A DNA stretch of 64,000 nt, from NCBI RefSeq assembly GCF_024713945.1, contig NW_027461524.1:62001-126000 (forward strand), in the 5' to 3' direction. This DNA is from Dermatophagoides farinae (taxonomy: Eukaryota > Arthropoda > Arachnida > Sarcoptiformes > Pyroglyphidae). Positions 27,901 to 36,384 of this stretch are shown one piece after another. Within the stretch, counting starts at the first letter, position 1. The number at the start of each line of letters is the position of its first letter. A model generated the notes under the pieces. That model worked only from the letters and a program-made list of their open reading frames with translations. It was not told where the DNA came from and searched no databases. The translations under genes were made by a program, and so were the position numbers.

Positions 27901-28899
27901 TTTAGCTTCGTTCTTAAGAAAGTTTTCCTTTTTTGTCTCTAAGGATTGTAAATTATTATTAAAAGATTGGATCAGTTTGTACAACTCAGCATGTCGAGCA
28001 TTAACGCTTTCAAGTTCAGTTTTCACGACTAAATATTCGTCCTCAATAGTTTTATAGTCCGAAATACAATCAGACAAAGATTTTTCTATCTCAGCTAGGT
28101 GCGCTTGACTTTGTTCGTATTTATCGTTCAACTGATCTAACACAACAAGTTGTTCGTTCCGCTCTTTTATGACTAACGAAAGCTTGGCTATAATGTACTG
28201 TTTTTTCAAATAAATATATTCAATAGCCTTTTGCACATCGCCACTTACGGCTTTCAAGTTTACTTTACATCGCGTTAACATACTCATTGTATCTTTGACG
28301 CATTCTTTGATATCAACCAAATCGAGCTCAAGCCGTTTTATTTCTTCGATGAACTTATTAGTTCCAATCAACTCTTCACACATTTCTAGCAAACCTTCAG
28401 AACAGTTTTCGGACGCTTTTGGTTGCAGAAGCGAAAATTTTTCAATTTCACCCTGAAAAATCAAGAATCTATTTCTGTTCAAATTTATATTATACTGCAA
28501 CAACTCTCCCCGTATTTCCGAGTAAGAAACACCGTTGTCGTTCATAAAATATTTACTTTGGTTATCTAGTGTGATTGATTTTCCAATTGAAAAGTCTCTA
28601 AGAGGCACTGTGTCGTTTCGATGCAGAAAAACTGAAAAAAATATTGTTACTTTAGAAAATGTTGGCTTATGGTTTTCAGACTGATGAATCAAACCTGTCT
28701 GCTTAGTGTGTCTGAGCTTTTTAGCTCGAGTTCCAAAAACAAAACATAATGCATCTATTATATTGCTTTTACCACTTCCATTCTCTCCGATGATTGCGTT
28801 AAAACCGCGATTGAATGGACCAATGACGACTTTTCCTGCGTAAGTTTTGAAGTTTTCAACCTCAATACATCGGATAACTAAAATACCATTATCCAGCAT
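24994..28899 (-). CDS. SMC4: SMC4 condensin subunit
   Basis: 1301 residues, single exon, ATG at 28899. Walker A GENGSGKSN sits at residues 38-46, so the usual N-terminal extension is almost absent. SMC4-specific marks include NFKTYAGKVVIGPF, LNRNRFLIFQGEIEKFSLL and EGLLEMCEELIGT. Two long coiled coils flank a hinge near residues 500-680 (containing RGLAAEFNSPSS and GEVIEKSGSITGG). The ATPase C-lobe has the signature LSGGEKTIGSLAL and the Walker B region FYCLDEIDAALD. SMC4 pairs with SMC2 in condensin to compact mitotic chromosomes. It converges on BMS1 with 28 bp between the stops. Confidence 0.95.
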   Translation of the reverse strand: MLDNGILVIRCIEVENFKTYAGKVVIGPFNRGFNAIIGENGSGKSNIIDALCFVFGTRAKKLRHTKQTGLIHQSENHKPTFSKVTIFFSVFLHRNDTVPLRDFSIGKSITLDNQSKYFMNDNGVSYSEIRGELLQYNINLNRNRFLIFQGEIEKFSLLQPKASENCSEGLLEMCEELIGTNKFIEEIKRLELDLVDIKECVKDTMSMLTRCKVNLKAVSGDVQKAIEYIYLKKQYIIAKLSLVIKERNEQLVVLDQLNDKYEQSQAHLAEIEKSLSDCISDYKTIEDEYLVVKTELESVNARHAELYKLIQSFNNNLQSLETKKENFLKNEAKIRFDLEVENKLLVKLEQEFVDYNKMYAESDLMLAELEKENFQINSKIAELMESENNSNLDLQNELKNLYVELNSYEESYILLSKQMAEINTRMQLEENEKSCLLSELENKKQEIKNIRLQIVSRAREINDLHEQKKVYELQITQKQKTLDEIGQNLVENKKEVSHLITSSKNKNINQLILRNKKLYRGLAAEFNSPSSTLSGLGVFLLDNIETDVDKYGVPLSAAGLADELVITEDQTSSELIINHVKKNCLGRVTCVIKSIFAEKGKRIKADIDRILKTNRFPFIGDKFVFLASVLTLNNESIKNILYNRLGMTILCLTSIEDAKNLSKSFTERLKIVTLNGEVIEKSGSITGGNAINYLSARHLHLNKDVDDFSKLHDKINLINQKIDEQQNKVIELKRDINYLTVNCVETSKVEMKYKIDEGVKLQNNLEKQKELYKVKSKQYGEVCVRLENVEFKEQLSKLDDLKKEEIFISTKKNMLTSRIQELESKIDKESSSEKNVLLKKLNKNMELISKYTTIKTNYHVDSEIKKQRSVRLKDEKIGKLKSDLDRIEKSIQELEEELAETQRNLKTISNTKLSIKTGQTEKDRLKQLSETKENLLILQKNFQRDKITVEKVLEDIFNEHKTESEKVSHIESKINQLCVSFDKLPPILSQDDQCLINDINVTRTAQTDIYQLDYDDNGDNSLVIGEEEPYKFDLVKAGLTLPDINDKKLFLKVSYTDLNNELAKVKVLAETAKMADLKILDEYYLLKHKLDEAQEILRLRHSTMTNTMNMLEQAKAKRLSEFEIGFNKISNHVRDYYQLLTQLGDAELEYVDVDPFESGINFSIRPPGKSWRSLRNLSGGEKTIGSLALIFAFQEYLPTPFYCLDEIDAALDSKNVFLLAKFISVIQSHKSQFLIITQRHELFQLADKLFGIVKLNGIGSIFSIEPSEFKKNADKFENDIDPIKNDNNNTIIYMNKSEIIN

Positions 28900-29189
28900 A
28901 GCTCATGTCGAAAAAACTACTCTACATTTCGGTGATATTATTAATTTTTGGCTATATATAAATTCATTTTTTATTTACACGTCCACTGATAATAAAAATT
29001 TTTCCTTGATTTGTGAAGCTGAAAAGAAAAAAGTTTGACACAAATTATTCTGCCTGAGTTTTATACTGGGTTTTAATATACTTAGACATTATTAAAAAGT
29101 CTTTAATATAAAAACTAACGGTTTATTACATTAGAAACTTAACATATAGTACATAACAACGTTGCTCTCAAATATTGAAGATAAAATTT

Positions 29190-30137
29190 ATGAAAACGGA
29201 AGAAAGTGAACATTTAGTCTCCAAGACAAGTTCGCCAGATTCTGACAAACCAGAGTGCAAATTTAACCATGCAATTCTCACTTTGATAGTCGTTTTTATA
29301 GTTGTCTTAATTGAATTTCACACTGTTTTGTACTTTGATAAACGTGCAGGGACAGCCAAATATTACATACCCGTGTGGATATTAATTTTTATTGCGGGTT
29401 ATTCTTATATTTTGACTTTCATCACTTCGCCAGGAACTATAACCAACGACGAACGATTTTCGTTGAGTAATATCAACGAAGTAACAAACATTGCCACTTT
29501 TTACACGCGAAAAAACGAGGCTCAAGCAGTTTACGACAAGTCTTACAAAATTATCACGGATATGCGGTTTTGCTATTGGTGTAGAAAGTTAAAGCCTGAC
29601 CGCACGCATCATTGCAGAAAATGTAACAAGTGCATTTTGCGAATGAACCATCATTGCCTTTGGTTTTCTAACTGCATTGGATACTTCAACAGCAAGTATT
29701 TTGTTTTGACTGTTTTCTACATGTCAATAGCGCTGTCAATATCGAATTTTTATTTGCTGAAATATTACTATTCGTTGATGACTTCCAACATTGACTTAAA
29801 CAACTTCAGCATAATTTCAATGGCATGCATTATTTTGCTGTCAATTGTAAAGTTTATTTTTCTTTTTCTGATTACAACACTAGTCAGGTTTAATTTTTTC
29901 AAGTTGTACCACAATCTCACCACGCTCGAGTACTGTGAAGGTAGCAATTCAGCATCAATATCTAGACGTCCAAACTGGAAAAAGGACTTTTTTTCCAACG
30001 TTTCAGAGGTACTCGGCACAAATTATTTGTTTTGGCTAATCCCTACCAAACCCAAACTTGGAACTGGATACGAATTTCAACTAAATGAAAAAGAATCTTA
30101 TCACACTTCTCCAGCATTAAATATAAAATTCATTTAA
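29190..30137 (+). CDS. DHHC-family palmitoyltransferase with an NHHC catalytic motif
   Basis: 315 residues from the first in-frame ATG. Two N-terminal membrane segments (about residues 27-50 and 60-80), a Cys-rich domain and two more membrane segments follow the standard zDHHC layout. The Cys-rich domain reads CYWCRKLKPDRTHHCRKCNK and then CILRMNHHCLWFSNCIGYFN. The zinc ligands and the acyl-accepting Cys156 are kept, but the first residue of the catalytic tetrad is Asn153 (codon AAC) instead of Asp, and the following Pro is Leu. Family members S-acylate proteins at Golgi or ER membranes. Activity may be altered. The stop codon overlaps that of the converging gene by four bases. Confidence 0.9.
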   Translation: MKTEESEHLVSKTSSPDSDKPECKFNHAILTLIVVFIVVLIEFHTVLYFDKRAGTAKYYIPVWILIFIAGYSYILTFITSPGTITNDERFSLSNINEVTNIATFYTRKNEAQAVYDKSYKIITDMRFCYWCRKLKPDRTHHCRKCNKCILRMNHHCLWFSNCIGYFNSKYFVLTVFYMSIALSISNFYLLKYYYSLMTSNIDLNNFSIISMACIILLSIVKFIFLFLITTLVRFNFFKLYHNLTTLEYCEGSNSASISRRPNWKKDFFSNVSEVLGTNYLFWLIPTKPKLGTGYEFQLNEKESYHTSPALNIKFI

Positions 30138-31387
30138 AAATTGTCAAAAACGTTTTCTCTTAACAATAATGTTGGAGTTTTATTTATCAAATCGAAAACA
30201 CCTTTAATAGGATCTTCGTCTTTTGATGCGCTAGGTACTTGAGTAATTACCAAGTGCAGCCAATCTAAAAAAGGAGAAATAAAAATAAGTGGTGATCGAC
30301 TCTCTGAGCTGTCTGTTGTTATCGACAGCAAAATCAGATTTCTGAAAACATAGGTGAAACGACATATGTTCAGTGGAATTTCAATAGCGTCGGCTGTCTC
30401 ATATTTTTTTAGCCATTTGAAATTCGAGTCTTTTCTGACAACATCATTGGACATTTTTGAGAGAACAACCCAACCAGAATACACTGACAAAGTGCATTCG
30501 AAATACTTGTTTTGTTTTAAAATATCTATATTATATGATTCCTTATCAGTTTCAAATTGTATTTGAAGCTTTTTTAATTGCTGTATGTTAACAAATGTAA
30601 TATTTAAAAGTTTAAAGACTTTTTTTTCTATTACAGGCCGAAGTAAATAAGACGGATGAACGGACACAGGACCAATTACATAATGGCTTGTTACCGGTAT
30701 GTCTTTTATTATTTTATGATTCAAATTAAACACGTTTATAATTTTTCCAGAGTACTCAGCTTCCTTAGAGACTTCTACCTGCACGATGCGTGTTGCAGAA
30801 CACCGTATGTAGTACCCAAAATAGTTTTCAGTTATTAATAACTTTACGCTATTATAAACAACCGCGTTTGAGAACGCATATTGATCTAAATGATAATCAC
30901 CTATACACCACTTGATTGTGGTAATCGGAAAAAGATTCGTGTACCTTGAGTGATCCTTAACTTCCACCGTTTCACCGATCAAGCATTGGCCTTTGATGAA
31001 AATTGGATGAGATTCTGCTTGCGCAAGTTTTGCTTCTTCTTCAGACTTCAAGTCTTTTATAACCTGTTCTTTATGTAGTTTGAATCGAGTTTCGTTTCCT
31101 TGCTCATAGTCTGCGTCGTCGTCATCATCACTCAAAATCTCATCATCTTCGAATTTGGTGTTATTTTGCAAAGCTTTGTCAACGAGATCATCGTTGATTT
31201 GCTTTTCACGTTCTGCTTTTTTTTCTCGTAACAACTGTAAAGTGCTGGTGAATGTTTCGCCATTAGTGATCTTGAGATTTTTGGTGAAATCAGTTTCTCT
31301 ATATTCTTTTAAATGATCTCGCACATTGACTTTAGAAAATAATTCATCAACACTTAGTGCCTCAGTTGATGACACGGTTTGGCCCAT
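30134..31387 (-). CDS. Predicted N-myristoylated protein with Ig-like domains (orphan)
   Basis: 417 residues, starting MGQTVSS, which fits an N-myristoylation signal (Gly2, Ser6). A charged helical stretch (LREKKAEREKQIN) and an acidic run of Asp at residues 86-92 follow. From about residue 125 the sequence is beta-rich. Segments such as HPIFIKGQCLIGETVEV, IKWCIGDYHLDQYAF and ITENYFGYYIRCSATRI recall the Ig-like A9 repeats of AIR9-type proteins, but the match is weak. No catalytic motif is visible. It may be a membrane-attached scaffold. The stop TAA (30136-30134) shares a TTAA with the stop of the palmitoyltransferase gene. Confidence 0.65.
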   Translation of the reverse strand: MGQTVSSTEALSVDELFSKVNVRDHLKEYRETDFTKNLKITNGETFTSTLQLLREKKAEREKQINDDLVDKALQNNTKFEDDEILSDDDDDADYEQGNETRFKLHKEQVIKDLKSEEEAKLAQAESHPIFIKGQCLIGETVEVKDHSRYTNLFPITTIKWCIGDYHLDQYAFSNAVVYNSVKLLITENYFGYYIRCSATRIVQVEVSKEAEYSGKIINVFNLNHKIIKDIPVTSHYVIGPVSVHPSYLLRPVIEKKVFKLLNITFVNIQQLKKLQIQFETDKESYNIDILKQNKYFECTLSVYSGWVVLSKMSNDVVRKDSNFKWLKKYETADAIEIPLNICRFTYVFRNLILLSITTDSSESRSPLIFISPFLDWLHLVITQVPSASKDEDPIKGVFDLINKTPTLLLRENVFDNF

Positions 31388-31744
31388 AAAACATTCTACT
31401 TAGAAAATATCACAAAATAAAATTTGCATGCGACTATATCTATTACCGTGTACATTTATTTTAATAATAAAATAGATTATATATAAGTAGAATCAATTGT
31501 AGTTAAGTACTACTACTCGTCATTTATCACTTTCATGATTTTTGCGCTAAATTAAAAAACAACACTTCTTAATACTGACAAGCTCTTGTTCAACATAAAA
31601 ATTAAAATAAATAAACTGCATATCAAGGAACAACCCAGATATCCGCTGATTTATAACGATAAATATTTTTTATGACTAAAAAATTATTTATTCATAACAA
31701 TTAGCTAAATTCTAGTAAAGTACTTAAAACTCTAACAACTTGTC
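31388..31744. other. Divergent intergenic spacer
   Basis: 357 bp between the start codons of the myristoylation-signal gene (minus) and RPB10 (plus). It is AT-rich with scattered A/T runs. I see no reading frame that splices into a protein, no tRNA and no strong motif; it presumably holds two promoters. Confidence 0.5.
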
Positions 31745-32059
31745 ATGATTATTCCAATTCGCTGTTTTTCATGTAACAAAGTTATAGGGAACAAGTGGGA
31801 AATTTATCAAGAAAAACTAGCTGAGTGTATGCCAATAGAGTAAGTGTGAGAGTTTAAGACCGAAAGTTTGCGAATATGATATTTTTTAGCGAAATTTTGG
31901 ACAACTTAGGATTGAAACGTTACTGCTGCCGCAGAATGTTATTGGGTCACGTCAATTTGATTGACGACTTGTTGAAGTACAACCGTAAGTTTACTCTTTT
32001 CGCATAATTTTTTAGCATATGAAAAACGCCAATATTCTCAAAACAGAGGAAACATATAA
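31745..32059 (+). CDS. POLR2L: RPB10/RPABC5, shared subunit of RNA polymerases I, II and III
   Basis: 77 residues from three exons, 31745-31839, 31890-31984 and 32016-32059. The first intron is 50 nt, the only one here outside 27-33 nt; the second is 31 nt. Conserved family blocks are [18 protein letters not shown], the CX2C part of the zinc site, and [20 protein letters not shown] with the CC pair. The end, PYEKRQ plus nine residues, is a little longer than human RPABC5. Both introns interrupt codons and must be removed for the frame to stay open. It converges on RPS8. Confidence 0.95.
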
Positions 32060-32220
32060 AATTTCTGGCCCAATAAATTTTTATTGCTCATGTTTACACA
32101 GACAAGACTTATTCATACAGATATTATTAAAATTAAAATTTATAAACAATAAATAACTATGTATATAACTCGCTATCACAAATAAAAAGATATGGACAGA
32201 CGATTAAAATATAAAATAAT

Positions 32221-32820
32221 TTAACGTCTCCTCTTCTTATCTAACTTCTTTTTGTAAAATTCGAGTTCTTCACCTTCAAGGATGTAACCGTTACAAACAC
32301 CGGATTGACCTGGACGAGTAGTAATAATAGCGAACAAACGACCTGATTTAAATTGTTCCAACAAAGATGGGCAAACATTTTCGTTTTCTAAGCGCTTGGC
32401 GTGCTTAGCTTGAACGCTGCGCGACTTTGATTCTTCATCAGGGATTTCGTTTTTACCAAGATTAACTCCGTATCTAGTGTAGTACCAAGTGATAAACGGG
32501 TTTGCATCAATAGCAACAATAGAGCTCTTCGTAATCGTGTTGGTTCGGACTAACTCGTTGGAGGTCGGGTTGTATACGACGTTGTTTATTTTAGTTTTGA
32601 AAGAGATTTGTTGGCTTCCCCATGAAAAAGAACCGGAATCGAGTCTCAAAGCTCTGTATTTGTGGTTTCCACCACGAGTACGTACGACGTGAACACGCTC
32701 GTTGCCGAGTTTAGTTAAAGCGGCGGGACGACCGAGCTCATACTTCTTTTTTTTTTGGTGGATGGCTCTTTTACCTCCAGTTGCTCGTCTTTTGTGTCTT
32801 GAGTCTCTTGAAATACCCAT
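32221..32820 (-). CDS. RPS8: 40S ribosomal protein S8 (eS8)
   Basis: 199 residues, single exon, ATG at 32820. The eS8 start [18 protein letters not shown], the segment [29 protein letters not shown] and the C-terminal [16 protein letters not shown] are nearly canonical. The protein is part of the small-subunit body near expansion segments of 18S rRNA. It is among the best conserved proteins in the window, as expected. The 216-bp divergent spacer upstream separates it from the small basic-protein gene. No 5' coding intron is needed. Confidence 0.98.
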   Translation of the reverse strand: MGISRDSRHKRRATGGKRAIHQKKKKYELGRPAALTKLGNERVHVVRTRGGNHKYRALRLDSGSFSWGSQQISFKTKINNVVYNPTSNELVRTNTITKSSIVAIDANPFITWYYTRYGVNLGKNEIPDEESKSRSVQAKHAKRLENENVCPSLLEQFKSGRLFAIITTRPGQSGVCNGYILEGEELEFYKKKLDKKRRR

Positions 32821-33036
32821 TTTTTACTGAAGAATAATGAAATTAGTATATTAAAAAATTATATGCATTTAGACAAAACACCAATTTCTCAAAATGATTA
32901 AACTATAGTTAAATCTCTTAGTTTCCCCAAACTTGTTCGTGTCATACATTACAATCATTAATTAATACTATTTAACGTTATGCAGCCTTTCAGCAATATA
33001 ATATTTCTATTTTTACGATAAAAAAAAAATTTTCTA

Positions 33037-33345
33037 ATGGATGTAATTCGCCTGTGCAATAATCGGGCGAAAATTTATTACGATGTTAAAGCTCTAGAAA
33101 AGTAAGTTGGCAACGCCACAGGTATTAATAGACAACTCGCGCTTTACTTCCTCAATTATGGAAAAAAGTCTTTAGAGCCTGAAAATCCAGAAAATTCTCA
33201 TAACGTCTCTAACAAATCTATCACGACGCCAGACGACTTTAAATTTATGAACTCTAAAAAAAACCTCAAGAGAAAACTTAAAGTTCGTGTCAACGAGCAA
33301 GGTATGAGAGTTCGGCGAGGTATGGGTAAAAAAAAAAGAGACTAA
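33037..33345 (+). CDS. Small basic protein, spliced, unidentified
   Basis: Two exons, 33037-33101 and 33132-33345, separated by a 30-nt intron (GTAAGT...ATAG, phase 2) give 92 residues. It begins MDVIRLCNNRAKIYYDVKAL and ends in a very basic tail (KKNLKRKLKVRVNEQ, then RRGMGKKKRD) like a nucleolar or RNA-binding protein. I do not recognise the family. Splicing removes an in-frame stop just after the donor, supporting the model. The stop TAA at 33343-33345 overlaps the DUS1L stop on the other strand, so the two 3' ends interlock. Confidence 0.65.
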
Positions 33346-34493
33346 GTTTTCTTGGCCAAATTATGTCTAAAATAAGCGTGATAACAATTCGTGTCACGAC
33401 TTGAATCTAGGCAATCAATGTTTGCAACCCATTTATAAATAGCATCAAAATCGTTCAACTGTTGTAACACTTTTCTTTCAGCTGGATTCAATTCAAAATA
33501 GTTGAACATTAATCTGAACATATGATTGCGCAACGTACCCAAAGAGTATTTTTTTGTATGCTTATACATTTCTAGTAGTTCGAGTATTAAATCTTTCTTA
33601 CTTGGTCTAGTATTTTCGTAAAACAACGTTGGATCGTAGAGCAGGCTTTCAGCAGACATAACAGCTGCTGCTTTGGTGAACTCCAAACATTCATCGGCTG
33701 TAGTTTTACTGCAAACCGAACCGTTAGCAACTACAGGAATACTAAGGATGTTGACTAGATAAGCTATTAAGTCCCAATCTGCAGCGTATATTGCGTTACT
33801 TTTGTTCTTACTCGATCTTGCGTGTATTGTCAAAAAGCAAATACCTAAAGTTTCCAAACTTCGACAAAATGCGATGGTTTTTTCGTACACTTTCGATAAT
33901 TCGTCAAATCTAAGTCTGTTTACATACGCAATATCATTTCCACTTATTTTAGATATCAAAGTTTGATTAGTGTGTTCCGAATCATTTAACAATTTTTTTG
34001 GTAAGTTGTTTAATAAAGCTTCGTCTTCTACGATCCTCAACTTAATGGAAATAGGTTTTTTCACAAGTTTAACGAGTTGCTCAATGACCGTAAGCGATTT
34101 TTTTGTGTCTTTCAGCATAGCACTGCCATACTTGCCTCTAAATGCGATAGCTTGTGGGCAACCACAATTTAAGTCGAAAACATCGACGTAATTTTGCAAG
34201 ACTTCACAGGTGAAAAGAAGATTGTGCAAGTCGGAACCAGCTAGTTGAGCAATGACAAATTTCTCTCGGTTATCATAAACTCCCAAGTCGTGTAAAACTT
34301 CTTCGCGGTAATAAGCGTTTTTTTGGAACGTTTTGCAATTTATCATTGGCGTGAATGCAACATCAGTTCCGTACCTCAGACTCAGCCGTCTGAAGCAATG
34401 GTCAGAACCATTGAACATTGGAGCCATAATATATTTCGGACTTCCTAACGCTTTCCATAACTCCCATGATTCTGCATTTGTCAAACATACCAT
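33342..34493 (-). CDS. DUS1L: tRNA-dihydrouridine synthase, DUS1-like
   Basis: 383 residues from the ATG at 34493; the frame is open 36 bases further upstream without an ATG. The FMN TIM-barrel marks of the Dus1 branch are clear: SPKYIMAPMFNGSD, FDLNCGCPQAIAFRGKYG, PISIKLRIV, LTIHARS and PVVANGSV. Dus1 reduces uridines 16 and 17 in the tRNA D-loop using NADPH. The C-terminal helical domain is shorter than in human DUS1L and lacks the Lys-rich extension. The biotin-ligase-like gene lies just 62 bp upstream on the same strand. Confidence 0.93.
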   Translation of the reverse strand: MVCLTNAESWELWKALGSPKYIMAPMFNGSDHCFRRLSLRYGTDVAFTPMINCKTFQKNAYYREEVLHDLGVYDNREKFVIAQLAGSDLHNLLFTCEVLQNYVDVFDLNCGCPQAIAFRGKYGSAMLKDTKKSLTVIEQLVKLVKKPISIKLRIVEDEALLNNLPKKLLNDSEHTNQTLISKISGNDIAYVNRLRFDELSKVYEKTIAFCRSLETLGICFLTIHARSSKNKSNAIYAADWDLIAYLVNILSIPVVANGSVCSKTTADECLEFTKAAAVMSAESLLYDPTLFYENTRPSKKDLILELLEMYKHTKKYSLGTLRNHMFRLMFNYFELNPAERKVLQQLNDFDAIYKWVANIDCLDSSRDTNCYHAYFRHNLAKKT

Positions 34494-34555
34494 TGAAAAT
34501 GATATTGATAGACATATCACACTCCACAAAAAAGTAAAAAAATAAAGTTAAAAAA

Positions 34556-35383
34556 TTATACATCTAATTTTTGGATTGTTTCACATCGAATAGTTTCATC
34601 TGAGTCTAAAATAAGGCAACCTGTCGGCAAGTCTACCGCTTTTAAGAAACCAACTTGGTAACCAAGGGGATTTCCTCTGTCATATATAAATTTGAGCTTT
34701 TTGTTTCGGAAAGCGAGGACTTTGTCGAGGATTTTCGCAATTCTTTCGCTATCAGGATAACCGTTAGAAAATATATTGAATAGTTTCTGATATATCATAT
34801 CAGATATATGTTTTTGATCATGTTGCGCGTCAATATACTTCATTAAATATGAAGCATTCGATAAATTACTGCCTTTCGCAACATTAAGCCCAATAGAAAT
34901 TAGATACAAGTCGTCATGCTCTCCACTTACTTTCTCACACAAAACGCCACCAATCTTAAATTCGTCAATTATCAGGTCATTCACCCATTTAACCATGACG
35001 TTCGTGCTACTTTTGCATATCGAAAAAATTTTATTCAACTCGCTTGCTACTAAAGCTCCAGTTGCTATACTTAGAGATTCAACAGGAAGTCCTGAGATAT
35101 GCGTCAGAGCTGAAAACTTTATGTTTACGTCAGGATTCATATCGTCCCAGACTCTTCGAGTGTTGTGAACCTTAGTTCCTACTCCTTTTGTTTGTTCATT
35201 GGCAGTCAAAACTACACTTCGAACATCGTCCTTTATTTTTTCAGCATAATGTTTGAAGTAATCTAAAAGATGAGTATGGGTACTTCTTATTGTTTTAAAA
35301 TGATAATTTAAAACGTTCCCAACGCGACGAACATCAGGAGTTGAGGGTTCAGATTTTAAAATTTCATCAAACGAACCTCTCAT
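34556..35383 (-). CDS. Biotin/lipoate-ligase-fold protein, BirA-like, altered biotin loop
   Basis: 275 residues from the ATG at 35383 (the frame upstream has no ATG). The order of motifs follows biotin-protein ligase: FKTIRSTHTHLLDYF, TANEQTKG, VKWVNDLIIDEFKIGGVLCE (the conserved Lys-Trp and Asn-Asp pair, residues 132-136) and YLISIGLNVAKGSNL. The nucleotide and biotin loop that normally reads Gly-Arg-Gly-Arg-x-Gly is GVGTKVHNTR here (residues 67-76), so the key arginines are missing or shifted. It could be an active but divergent holocarboxylase synthetase or a repurposed relative. A short C-terminal cap domain is present. Confidence 0.8.
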   Translation of the reverse strand: MRGSFDEILKSEPSTPDVRRVGNVLNYHFKTIRSTHTHLLDYFKHYAEKIKDDVRSVVLTANEQTKGVGTKVHNTRRVWDDMNPDVNIKFSALTHISGLPVESLSIATGALVASELNKIFSICKSSTNVMVKWVNDLIIDEFKIGGVLCEKVSGEHDDLYLISIGLNVAKGSNLSNASYLMKYIDAQHDQKHISDMIYQKLFNIFSNGYPDSERIAKILDKVLAFRNKKLKFIYDRGNPLGYQVGFLKAVDLPTGCLILDSDETIRCETIQKLDV

Positions 35384-35642
35384 TTCTTTTTTATCCAAAA
35401 AATTTTTATCCAATCATATATTCGTCCAAGATATTTTTTTTTATTTTATTTTTCGCCAGAAATTATTTCTATTTATTTTATTTAACAAAAGAAATTTTCA
35501 GGTTTAGCATTAATTCGTGTGAAGACAATTTATTTTACTTAATTCAATAAACTGCGCGATAAATATTTTAGAATTATTGTTAAAGTAAATAATAGCCGAA
35601 AATTTTATTTGATGATGTTATACACCCAATATAGTTAGAGTG

Positions 35643-36332
35643 ATGCAGTTAATTTTAGAAAAATCCAGTAAAAGATTATGTCGTGAAAATTTATTCAGAG
35701 ATCCTCCAAATATACTTTTAAAAGACAACCAGCTAACTAGCGACGCTCTTGCTTTGCAAGAAGCCCAAATTTTTGCTTTTAGTAAAGAATTTAATCAGTT
35801 AAGTTATAGCATAATTTCAGCGATATACGAAGTTTGTTCCTATGACGTTAATTCAACGCGTGTTGAGCTACAGAAAATTTGTGAGTCGGGATACGTCATC
35901 AATGACGAAAACAATTCTACTAATAAAAGTGCAAAAAAAAGACTTTATTCAGACGCCTCGGAACCTTTATTTTCTTTGCTTTCCAATTCTGACAGTCCTG
36001 TTCAAAAATCAAACAAAATAAATAATCTCGTTTCTTCCATTACGAACGAAACGAAATACGGCACAGAAGTGGTTTCGTTTTTGCGTAAAACTGTAATTAA
36101 CCAGGCTAAACGCATCGTCGTCTACAAAGACGAAATTTCGAACTTGCGAAAACAGAAAGAAGAACAAGAACATATGCTAAATTCTTATGACTTGCGTGTG
36201 AAAGAGCTTGAATTCTGTCTTAATCACATTATTTGCACTCAGTATGAATCTGAATACAATCAAAACTCAAACAAGTTCAACAATTCGCAAAAAAAATTTA
36301 CTGATAGTTATGACAGGTCTGAAGCCTTTTAG
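35643..36332 (+). CDS. Hypothetical protein, possible CUE-like helical region and C-terminal coiled coil
   Basis: 229 residues from the first ATG. A region at about residues 45-85 (SKEFNQLSYSIISAIYEVCSY and following) has the spacing of a CUE or UBA three-helix bundle, but the signature Met-Phe-Pro is absent. A Ser/Asn-rich linker and a coiled coil (YKDEISNLRKQKEEQEHML, residues 160-190) follow. If the CUE reading is right it would bind ubiquitin, but this is only a suggestion. It converges on a small membrane-protein gene with a 52-bp gap. Confidence 0.6.
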   Translation: MQLILEKSSKRLCRENLFRDPPNILLKDNQLTSDALALQEAQIFAFSKEFNQLSYSIISAIYEVCSYDVNSTRVELQKICESGYVINDENNSTNKSAKKRLYSDASEPLFSLLSNSDSPVQKSNKINNLVSSITNETKYGTEVVSFLRKTVINQAKRIVVYKDEISNLRKQKEEQEHMLNSYDLRVKELEFCLNHIICTQYESEYNQNSNKFNNSQKKFTDSYDRSEAF

Positions 36333-36384
36333 CTGACTCAATTTAAAATTAATTCGGTGAAATAAAATTAATATATATTGATTT

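Noticed and set aside
33591-33620. A 30-nt GTAAGA...CTAG segment inside DUS1L that could be an in-frame intron
   Set aside because: Its residues (KKDLILELLE) align with a helix present in other Dus1 proteins, and the donor is GTAAGA, unlike all accepted introns.
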